Notes under the pieces: model-generated
The model's input: only the letters and a program-made list of their open reading frames with translations
Databases searched by the model: none
What the model was told of the DNA's origin: nothing
Position numbers and translations under genes: made by a program
Shown here: positions 37,315 through 46,332 of the stretch, one piece after another
Layout: each line of letters starts with the position of its first letter
Numbering within the stretch: position 1 is the first letter of the stretch
Assembly (NCBI GenBank): GCA_024516155.1
Contig: JAJJXM010000010.1
Coordinates: 620,001-684,000 of the forward strand
Source of the DNA: Pyronema omphalodes
Lineage: Eukaryota > Ascomycota > Pezizomycetes > Pezizales > Pyronemataceae
DNA: 64,000 bases
Reading direction: 5' to 3'

Positions 37315-38825
37315 AACATATAATGTGACGGGTTTCGACTATATATATGATGTGATCTTAAGAATCTGAAACTCGCCTATGATTCCCGCAAGAGCAGCCT
37401 GGGATAAACAATATTCCTAGTGATGCAGTTGATGTTCTCCTGTGACAGCAATATTCTGACATGTTTCCTCTGCCTGACCCTTCACAGATATGTGCTGGAA
37501 CACAAAGTTCATTGGGGCAAGCAGAAGATATTTTCTTGCCGATTGAAGGATTTGTCGAGTAATTTCACCTCTACAATATAGCATGGGTTGTGACTTCAGG
37601 ACAATAACTCTCGAATTCTTGACCAGCCACTTCTGTATTGAGAGGTTTCTACACAATCACCATTTTTTCGGTTTGATTTCAATTTTTTGGGCCTTGCCAA
37701 AGTCAATATTATGACATATGGTACAGTTTTGATATATATCGGAGGCTCTAACTTTTACCCCAGGATCTCGCTGGGAATCGTCCCAGAGCGTACATGATAT
37801 CTTGGGCCTGTTGTCACCCTTATTCCTTATGCTGGTTTTACTTCTCGTCTGTACATTTGGAGCCCTGTTTGCTCTTTTTCCACTGGCCTCTCTGAACTCG
37901 CCTGTCTCCTCTCTCCTCACTTGACTGTTCTTCCACTTCTCACCTGGCCTCTGTCTTCAACGCTACCATATTGTCTTTACTCCTTTTCTGCCCTCCTCCC
38001 TCTCCGTCTTTTCACTCGTATTATTTCTTCTTCAGCTTTTACATCACAGTTCATCTTTCTCACTTTGCCAATCCTTCCGCCATTTATATGTACATATGTG
38101 TCTGTGTTTCATGTTTTTATTTTATTTTTTTTATTTTTTATTTTTCGCACTGTGCAGCATTAACTTTCATGTTCATTCAGAAAGACTTTATTCACATTCT
38201 AAGATTCGATCAGTGCTCCTCAGCCTGTTCTCATTCTTTCCGAGTCATTTTTTGATATCCTCGTGATGTTTCTGAAGCTCAGTCTCAGTAATGGAAAATC
38301 CTCCTTGGGAGGCTTCAAAACGTTCTCTGCTTCCTTCCACTGTTTTTCTGCCTTGAGCCTATTCAAATCCGCTTTATATATCTCCTCACACAATGTGTCA
38401 AGATTCTCCTCAATAAAACCGCAGTTGCTTAACTTCATCTGTTAGCGTCTCGTCGACTGTATTTGCAGCATGCGGCAAAGGTCACAGGTGTCCGTATATT
38501 TTATCCGGCCGACCATTAACAGCTGAATTGCATCATGGATTGTATCAAAGGTGCGAAGTGGTTTGGAATTGGAAAGGCGAATGGGATCTGTGCCCAGGCA
38601 GCCAGGAGAGCAGTCTTATATGTTTCCCATCGAATCTGTTCCGGTTGCCACGGTTGCCGGTTTTACCATCCCGCCATGTATTGCCGAAGCTTTTGTATTG
38701 CCGCCCGACAGCCAGAGGAGTTCACGATTAAATTAGTCTGAAATTACATCATCACAGCCTTTCATGATAACGCTATACCGTATCAGGTAAATAACTAAAA
38801 TATACCTGCTTATATAGTAAAAAAA

Positions 38826-39350
38826 AGGCGACTAAAACCTCTAAATCACTTTCTGTAGACGCTATTCCATTTCAGGTGCGTACTAAAATATCTGCTTATA
38901 GTATTCTGAAAAGGCGACTAAAAACCTCTAAATCACTTTCTGCAGACGCTATTCCATTTCAGGTGCGTACTAAAATATCTGCTTATAGTATTCTGAAAAG
39001 GCGACTAAAAACCTCTAAATCACTTTCTGCAGACGCTATTCCATTTCAGGTGCGTACTAAAATATCTGCTTATAGTATTCTGAAAAAGGCGACTAAAAAC
39101 CTCTAAATCACTTTCTGCAGACGCTATTCCATTTCAGGTGCGTACTAAAATATCTGCTTATAGTATTCTGACTGAAAAGGCGACTAAAAACCTCTAAATC
39201 ACTTTCTGCAGACGCTATTCCATTTCAGGTGCGTACTAAAATATCTGCTTATAGTATTCTGAAAAAAGGCGACTAAAAACCTCTAAATCACTTTCTGCAG
39301 ACGCTATTCCATTTCAGGTGCGTACTAAAATATCTGCTTATAGTATTCTG
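38826..39350. repeat. 87-bp tandem repeat, six copies (right end of element)
   Basis: Units begin with aggcgactaaaaacctctaa and end with ctgcttatagtattctg. Spacing between equivalent points is 87, 87, 88, 91 and 89 bp. The length differences come from A-run changes and a small ctga duplication at the unit junction. The same unit occurs once, inverted, at 35927-36013. The units are nearly identical, so amplification was recent. The frame across the first copies is open only because 87 is divisible by three. Confidence 0.97.
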
Positions 39351-40316
39351 ATTCCACAAATCCCACAAATCCCGCATGTATGTATACAAGAAATAATCCA
39401 AGCAACCCGCAACCTTCAACCTGCAACCCGCAACCTACATCAACAACCAACCTCAGTCCCTATATATTCCAAGCACGCAGGTAACATTCCTCACCCAGTC
39501 TCAGTGTTTCTATAGCTACATACCTAGCTATTCAGATCTCGTCTACAGACCACCTGGCACGAGTATCCTGATAATATTTCTTGCTGTACGATCATCGATA
39601 TGCTTTTCATATCTACTATGTATACTTCTCATGCAGCAGCTATAAGATCTGGGGATTTTTCTTGTTTCTTCTCCCATAACACGGGGACGGGAACTGTAGA
39701 AAATTATATTCCCTGGTTGCTCAGTTCCCCAGTTCCCCAGTTCCCCAGTTGCCCAAGATTCCAAGATTCCAAAAATATCAAAGATCTCAAAAAGCTTACA
39801 AGAAAAATGAAGTTCATAGTATATTCATAAGCCATTAGTCATAAATACATAATCTTTCTACATAATCTTTACACATACACTCTAATTAGTAATAAACGCC
39901 TCTGAGCTATGTATGGATAATTCATGCACCCCTTTTATTCGCTGTACATTCCCACAGCTTAGAGGCGGGATGTCATAATATACCTATACTCCTACACCTA
40001 TACTCCTCCACAAGGTACCGACATCTCCAACTTCCCAACTTCCCAACTTCCCAACTTCCCAACTTCCCAACTTCCCAACTTCCCAACTTCCCAACTTCCC
40101 AACTTCCCAACTTCCCAACTTCCCAACTTCCCAACTTCCCAACTTCCCAACTTCCCAACTTCCCAACTTCCCAACTTCCCAACTTCCCAACTTCCCAACT
40201 TCCCAACTTCCCAACTTCCCAACATCTCCAACTTCCCAACTTCCCAACTTCCCAGCCCTTCATAATCCACCCACAACCCAAAATCCAATCAACAAGCACC
40301 ATGCACTCAGTAAGCA
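39351..40316. repeat. direct-repeat family, unit 4 (well preserved)
   Basis: Matches unit 3 from attccacaaatcccac to cactcagtaagcac in the same orientation. Units 3 and 4 thus flank the inverted-repeat element directly, with no other sequence between. Unit 4 lacks the expanded ttgctcag and catctccaa arrays but has a much longer acttccca array. Confidence 0.9.
40021..40253 (+). repeat. 8-bp minisatellite acttccca, about 27 copies
   Basis: A nearly perfect array, interrupted once near 40220-40230 by catctcc. It is open in all three minus-strand frames (reading GSWEVGKL) because an 8-bp unit without stop triplets stays open in every frame. It is not a gene. Confidence 0.97.
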
Positions 40317-41013
40317 CTTTCATATATCAGGTAAGTATCTAAATCCCCTATAACCCGCCCGGGACTATGATCAGGCCGTACATATCATACCTAGTTGACA
40401 TATCCCTCATTTTCTTCAAGTATCAAATATCTCAACGTCGTCGGGTATTGAGTTTCATAACTTTTCTATCATCCATCGATAAAAATCACCACCTATCACC
40501 AATCCATTAAAGAATTATCCAACGTCATCAAATACCGCGGGACATTACAATCAATAACTCTTAAGTGAAAAAAAAAAACCAAATGTAACTTTTTTATTGA
40601 TTTACGCAACAAAAAACTACAACCCATCTATTGGCCACCATAAAAAAAGAACCAACCGAATCCCAAAAAAAAACAATATTTTGAAAACAGAAAAAAAAAA
40701 AATTCAGCAAGATCTTGTAAGAAAAGTCAAAGGAAAAAGGAAAAGGACGAGAAAGGGGGGTAGGAAAGAAAAAAAAAGAAAAAAAAAACACTAACAAAGA
40801 TGAATCAAAAACGACAAGCTCAAAGAAGTAGAAGAGAAAAAAAACAAATCAAGGAAATTTTATATTCCCAACGCCATAGGCTCGTAATATTGCCCCCCCC
40901 CCTGCCCCCCACCCCTCCCCTCTTTCCGGATCCGTATCCATATCCCCTCCCAAACCATAACACCCTACATAAACCATTAAACAGCACTTTTTTTTTTCGT
41001 TGGTGTGATACAC
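40317..41013. other. 3' flank of RLI1
   Basis: Contains an A-rich stretch (40565-40870) and a C-rich tract at 40893-40922, which in the RLI1 mRNA sense is G-rich and lies about 90-120 bp after the stop codon. No gene. Confidence 0.6.
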
Positions 41014-43063
41014 TTAGTTATCATTGTCATCCAAGAAGAAGTAGTTTCCGCTAAGCTTCTGTTCCTGGTCCAACTGGGAGTCCAACTTGTTAATACGAGG
41101 ACGGAAGGTGTTCTTGTCACGTCTGAAAGTAACGTTAAGGTTCTTCAAGAACTGGTTACATCCGGTCAAGAGAGACTGGGGCTTAGTAGCAACAGCATCA
41201 ACGGAGGGAGTACCCTCAAAGACAATAACACGGTCAGCAAGGTAAGTGGCCATGATGAAATCGTGCTCGACGATGAAGGCGGTCTTCTTGGCGTGCATGA
41301 TGAATCTCTTGATGACACGGGCAGCAATAATACGCTGCTCGGAGTCGAGGTAGGCGGAGGGCTCGTCGATAAGGTAGATATCGGCGGGGGTTCCAAGAGC
41401 AAGGACAATGGCAACACGCTGCAACTCTCCTCCGGACAAGTGCTTGACCTCCTGGTCAATGAAGTCGTCGATTCTGAGAGGCTTGTAGACATCGGTCTGG
41501 AACTGGGGGTTGAGGAAGGCAGCGCGGACCTTCTTGAGAAGGAGCTCACGGACAGTTCCAGGGAACTTGGGGTTAATCTTCTGGGGCTTCATGGAGATAG
41601 ACATCTTGGGGACCTTGCGGGTTCCGTCGGGCTGCTCAGCTCCAGCAAGCATTCTACAGAAAGTGGTCTTTCCGGTTCCGTTCTCTCCCATCATGACGAT
41701 AATCTCAGAGTCGGTAAAGTCACCAGCATCGACCTTAAGGTGGAAACCACCGAGGGTCTTCTCCAAAGTGGGGTAACGGAAGGCACGGTTCTTCTCAACA
41801 AGGAACTCGTCACCAGCCTCAGCAATTCTGAACTGAAGAGACTCCTCACGGAAACGCAAGTTCTCAGTAGGAATGTGACCATCCAAGAAAATGTTGATAC
41901 CTTCACGGACGGAGGCAGGGAGAGTGACGACTCCGTAGACGGAGGGCTTTCCGTAGAGAACGCAAATGAAGTCGGAAAGATAGTCAAGAACTGACAAATC
42001 GTGCTCGACGACAATAACGTAGTCATCAGGGCGAAGAAGAGAGCGAATAGTGCTGGCAGCCTTAAGACGCTGCTTAACATCCAAGTAGGATGAAGGCTCG
42101 TCGAACATGTAGACGTCGGCGTTCTGGACACAGGCAACAGCAATAGCGAAACGCTGCAACTCTCCTCCGGAAAGCTGCTCAACATCACGCTCAAGTACGG
42201 GTCTGAGCTCCAAAATGTCGATCATCTCCTCCATGTTGTCCAACTGGGTCTGCTGCTTAAGCAATGCCTGAACACTTCTGGTGGTTCCACGAATAGCCTG
42301 GGGAAGTTTGTCGACATACTGGGGCTTGACGACGGCCTTCAAGTTGTCCTCAACAACCTTGGTAAGATAGTTCTGAAGCTCAGATCCACGGAAGTACTGG
42401 AGGGTCTCGTTCCAGTCAGGAGGGTTGTCATAACGTCCCAAGTTGGGCTTCTGCTTTCCGGAAAGAATCTTAAGCGCGGTAGACTTTCCAATACCGTTGG
42501 TACCGACGAGTCCAAGAACCTGACCAGGACGGGGGGTAGGAAGTCTGTGAAGCTTGAAGGAGTTGGCGGAGTAACGGTGGGTAACCTGGGACTCGAGGTT
42601 GGTGGGCAAGTTGATAATGTGGATAGCTACCGAGTCGTCAGCAATCGGGGTAGCACGCAGAGACCGGGGGACCAAACGCACCTCCGAAGGGACACTTCTT
42701 AGGACAGATACCACATCCAATACATAGGCGCTCGGAAATGAAGGCAATCTTGGAGTTGGAGTCGACCTCGATACAGAGCTTTCCTGTCCTTACGACAGGG
42801 CAAGACTTCTTACACTCCTGACGACATTTCTACAATCCCAGTTAGACCCAGCCTTGCGCGACTATTCTCTAGGTTCCGTACCTTAGGTTTACACTAAATT
42901 CGCAGGAAGCAGTTCAAATCAGTAACAATTATCTTCGACGCGTGGAAAAGGCGTGTTTCGAACCTTGTCAGTGCTGACAATGGCGATACTGTATAGAAGT
43001 CAGTGGGATTTAATCACGAGCTGGAGCAGCGTCGGAAACATACCGGGTGAGCTTGTCAGACAT
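41014..43063 (-). CDS. RLI1: RLI1 / ABCE1, iron-sulfur ABC ATPase for ribosome recycling
   Basis: Five exons: 43063-43044 (20 nt), 42988-42964 (25 nt), 42893-42882 (12 nt), 42829-42682 and 42626-41014. Together they give 605 residues (yeast Rli1, 608). The 12-nt exon codes exactly CKPK and is needed to complete the first Fe-S motif. Eight cysteines for two 4Fe-4S clusters follow ([25 protein letters not shown]). The two ABC domains have Walker A motifs GTNGIGKST and GENGTGKTT, signature LSGGELQR twice, and Walker B with D-loop [13 protein letters not shown] and [13 protein letters not shown]. The enzyme splits 80S ribosomes after termination with eRF1 or Dom34 and helps subunit export. It acts in cytosol and nucleus. 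It is divergent from IMP3 across 378 bp. Confidence 0.98.
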
Positions 43064-43441
43064 TTTGACCTATCTATGAGGAGAAAATGTGAGGTTGGAG
43101 GGGATGAAAAGATAAGTGGAGTTGGGCTTCGTTGCGGCTCAGTTGCGTTTTATTCAAGCGGGGCAACTTTTTCACCCACCAAACTCTGCGCTTATTCCTT
43201 ACCTTAGGATTGGTTGATTATCCAAAAATCTGATAAAAATTATTGGCGCGCGGGAGCCTTTTTATCTTATCAAATCAAGCGGGGAACCACCTTCCCGGAA
43301 AAGGGTTAGGGTATCACTGCTCACTCTCCAAGCGCGCCAAAATTTCTCGAAATCGCGAAACCCGAACTTTATTTCATCTCCACGCCAGACCAGTGACCTC
43401 ACGTATCCTGATCTTTCCCCTTCTCACCCAACACCGCAACA
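43064..43441. promoter_or_regulatory. divergent promoter, RLI1 / IMP3
   Basis: 378 bp between opposed start codons of two ribosome-related genes, suggesting co-regulation. An aaaattt core at 43339-43345 resembles the centre of the yeast rRNA-processing element, about 100 bp from the IMP3 start. The function of that core is a guess. Confidence 0.5.
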
Positions 43442-44110
43442 ATGGTCCGCGCTCTAAAGCACCACGAGAAGAAGTACGTCTGCACTCTACACATGAAATC
43501 CCATTCCATAATCCCCATCCCTCAACCAAAGCTCTCTTCTACCGTATCTCAAGACCCCAAAAATAACTAACCCAACCACCTCCCCAGACTCCTCAAAAAA
43601 GTCGATTTCCTCGAATGGAAATCCGACTCAGGGCATCGAGACCATGACATCATGCGTCGCTACCACATCCAAGATCCCCAAACCTACCACAAATACAACA
43701 AAATCTGCGGTTCCATCCGACACCTAGCACATCGGCTCGCCTTACTTAACCCGACCGACCCCTTCCGTCGTAAACACGAAGAGCTCCTCCTAGCTAAACT
43801 TCACTCCATGGGTTTACTTGCTCAGAAAACTAAAATGTCGGATGTGGAAAATAAAATCACCGTCGCGGCCATTTGTAGAAGGAGATTACCTATCATTATG
43901 ACTAGGCTACGCATGGCGGAAAATGTTCCTGCTGCCGTGAAGTTGATTGAGCAGGGTCATGTTAGAGTCGGCCCTGAGGTCGTTACTGACCCTGCCTATC
44001 TGGTTACTAGGAATATGGAGGATTTCGTTACTTGGGTCGAGGGATCCAAGATTAAGCAGCATATCATGAAGTACAGGAATGAGGTGGATGACTTTGATTT
44101 GTTGGCTTAA
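43442..44110 (+). CDS. IMP3: IMP3, U3 snoRNP protein of the SSU processome
   Basis: Exons 43442-43473 and 43588-44110 give 184 residues; yeast Imp3 has 183. The intron has a GTACGT donor, and the split Lys codon restores [15 protein letters not shown]. An S4-like N-terminal domain ([19 protein letters not shown], about residues 35-53) is followed by an S4 RNA-binding domain ([19 protein letters not shown], about residues 103-121, then [15 protein letters not shown]). Imp3 helps U3 snoRNA pair with pre-rRNA, in the nucleolus. No targeting sequence or transmembrane segment. It is intact and typical in every respect. Confidence 0.98.
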
Positions 44111-44491
44111 GACTTAGATTCCGCGGGGAGGGGCGGGGGGCTTGGAGGGTTCGGTAAAATGGGAATAATATGGCGTTTTGGATTGCTTTTTTTTGACATG
44201 TTTTTCGGTATCTTCAGCATAAATAAGAGTTGCTTCTCGAAAAAATTATGGACCAGTAGTGGTGACATGGCTTTATGCCATGAATTGAATTATGTGCTCT
44301 GAAAAGTGATTACCTATGCTTACAATGAGTGACTCGAGCTTTCCTGTGTAGCTAACAAGAGATAAACCAAACGATAAACCAAATGAGCATAACAAAAAAG
44401 CTGACGACAGAATAGCAAATAGCAAATAGCAGAGGGTAGAGAGCAAATAGCAGAGAGTTTCAACAAAGACATAAAAAAACAGAAAGCGAGA

Positions 44492-44522
<31 letters not shown>

Positions 44523-44904
44523 ACTCAAAGAGCTACATATATATATCATCAATCCATCAATCCATCAATCCATCAATCCATAGTTACTATTTATTATTCC
44601 TTACCACCATCATGAATCCTAAAGGCCTAAAAGTATTAAAAAGCCATACAGTACAAAAAAAAATACATATCCCAATACCGATCTCATGATCTAAGTCTTT
44701 AGCCACCTAATGAGCCCCCCCTTAGTCCAAATCTCCTATACCCTTTCTATCCACCTAGCCCCACCCCCTTCCCAATGCAAAAAAATCATAAATTACATCT
44801 AATAGTAACAGTACCATAATAATATCCTATACGAAACCTTTGCCTTCTCCTTCTCCTTATTCTTATTCTTATTCTTATCTAGTATCTAGTATCTTTCATT
44901 TTTA

Positions 44905-45040
44905 CTATCAACTATCAACTATCAACTATCAACTATCAACTATCAACTATCAACTATCAACTATCAACTATCAACTATCAACTATCAACTATCAACTATC
45001 AACTATCAACTATCAACTATCAACTATCAACTATCAACTA
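44905..45040 (+). repeat. 7-bp minisatellite tatcaac, about 19 copies
   Basis: A perfect or near-perfect array of tatcaac. The unit is not a fungal telomere repeat. The open frame on the plus strand (YQLSTIN) is an artefact. Confidence 0.97.
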
Positions 45041-45210
45041 CTCGTGATGAAATATCGATAATTGACACCGTTTCCCCCCTGCTCCTGCTCCTGCTCCTGG
45101 TATCCAATAGTCCAACCATCTCTCCATCCATTTCCATCCCCATTCCCATCTCCATCCATCTTCATCTCCATTTTTATCTCTCCATCTCCATCCATTCCCA
45201 TCTCTCCATC

Positions 45211-45304
45211 TCCATTTCCATTTCCATTTCCATTTCCATTTCCATTTCCATTTCCATTTCCATTTCCATTTCCATTTCCATTTCCATTTCCATTTCCATT
45301 TCCA
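45211..45304 (+). repeat. 6-bp minisatellite tttcca, about 15 copies
   Basis: A perfect tttcca array, flanked on both sides by imperfect catctccatc-type sequence. It is open in several frames only because the 6-bp unit has no stop. Confidence 0.97.
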
Positions 45305-45436
45305 TCCATCTCTCCATCCATCTCTAGCCGTCAATAGCTCCCTCAGACTCTCAAACTCTCAAACTCTCCATCTCTCCATCCATCTCTCCATCCATCTCTC
45401 CATCTCTCCAGCCTCCAGCCTTCAATAGCTCCCTTA

Positions 45437-45546
45437 CACTCTCAAACTCTCAAACTCTCAAACTCTCAAACTCTCAAACTCTCAAACTCTCAAACTCTCA
45501 AACTCTCAAACTCTCAAACTCTCAAACTCTCAAACTCTCAAACTCT
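45437..45546 (+). repeat. 8-bp minisatellite ctctcaaa, about 13 copies
   Basis: An array of actctcaa, with a few more partial copies before (45340-45370) and after (45560-45580). Confidence 0.97.
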
Positions 45547-45826
45547 GAAACTTCCAGACTCTCAAACTCTCAAACTCCCATATCCCCAGATCCCCAGATT
45601 CCCAGATCTTTCAACAGTCTACATATAGCTTTACACAAATCTTTTTATTTTCTGGAGGAAGGGGGGGTTGCGGAAAAAATATACTTTTTGATGCTGATTG
45701 GATGCTGATTGGATGCGGGATGGGTTTCGGGATGGTATAATGGTTTGGTTGATGTTGGTTTGGTTGATGTTGGTTTGGTTTGATGTTGGGTTGGTTGATG
45801 TTGGGTTGGTTGATGTTTATACTGAG

Positions 45827-45922
45827 GAAGAGGGGAAGAGGGGAAGAGGGGAAGAGGGGAAGAGGGGAAGAGGGGAAGAGGGGAAGAGGGGAAGAGGGGA
45901 AGAGGGGAAGAGGGGAAGAGGG
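45827..45922 (+). repeat. 8-bp minisatellite ggaagagg, 12 copies
   Basis: A perfect purine-only array of gaagaggg, preceded by imperfect gatgttggtttggtt repeats (45750-45815). A polypurine tract of this length could form a triplex. Confidence 0.97.
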
Positions 45923-46332
45923 CGATGCTGATATTTGGATATTGGTTACTACGCTTGAATATACGAGAGTTGTAAGGAATGGGGTGATTTGTAAATGGTG
46001 GAAGGAATTTTGTTGGGGTTATGGGACCTAAAGACGTGGTAAAATCACATGGTTTTGTATATATTTGAAGTGTTTGAAGGGAAGACCAGGAGTTTCATAT
46101 GTATCGTACCATACCGTGGAATGCAGTGAGTGTTTTTGTTTTGTTTTTTGCAGTTTGTTTGTATTCACCATATATCACCCCTATAACCTTCTCCGCATGT
46201 GTATCCATATATCTCCGCACAAAATAGAAAAATCATGCTCCAATCCAATTGAAATCAACCCATTAACTCCATTAAATCTCAACTAAAAAAAACCAAAAAC
46301 TTTTTTTCCCTTTTAAGCCAACCCATCATCTC

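Larger units (their letters stand above)
35927..39350. mobile_element. candidate fold-back element, long inverted repeats with tandem-repeat ends
   Basis: The left arm (35927 to about 37170) and right arm (about 37711 to 39350) are reverse complements with few differences over at least 1.2 kb. They enclose a unique spacer of about 540 bp. Each outer end is made of an 87-bp unit: one copy on the left (35927-36013), six on the right (38826-39350). Both arms carry the same two short open frames pointing inward. The first is MKLSNCGFIEENLDTLCEEI... (36403-36621 plus; 38438-38220 minus), the second MRREETGEFREASGKRANRA... (36958-37281 plus; 37920-37657 minus). I recognise neither. No transposase, integrase or reverse transcriptase is visible. 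Long inverted repeats with internal tandem repeats are the architecture of fold-back transposons; the assignment is inference. No clear target-site duplication was found. Confidence 0.6.
44111..46332. other. 2.2-kb convergent flank packed with minisatellites
   Basis: IMP3 and RSA4 converge on this region, which has no gene. It holds a poly-A run (44491-44517), a 4-copy atcaatcc array (44549-44580) and four large short-unit arrays listed separately. The sequence between the arrays is itself made of imperfect versions of neighbouring units (catctccatc). Confidence 0.8.

Noticed and set aside
38826..39350. CRISPR array
   Set aside because: The 87-bp units are directly abutting with no unique spacers, and the genome is fungal.
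34921..40316. LTR retrotransposon (two 1-kb direct repeats around an internal region)
   Set aside because: The repeats lack TG...CA ends, and the interior is an inverted repeat with no gag, protease, reverse transcriptase or integrase and no visible primer-binding or polypurine site.
39973..40323. Protein of GSWEVGKL repeats on the minus strand
   Set aside because: An 8-bp unit free of stop triplets is open in all frames; three overlapping frames give the same peptide, so there is no selection for one.
41005..41994. 329-codon plus-strand frame
   Set aside because: It is the antisense shadow of RLI1, whose identity is certain.
44905..45040. Interstitial telomere array
   Set aside because: The unit tatcaac is not TTAGGG-like on either strand.
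45034..45337. Asn-Gly or Lys-Trp repeat proteins and their plus-strand counterpart
   Set aside because: Artefact of the 6-bp tttcca array; open on both strands and in several frames.
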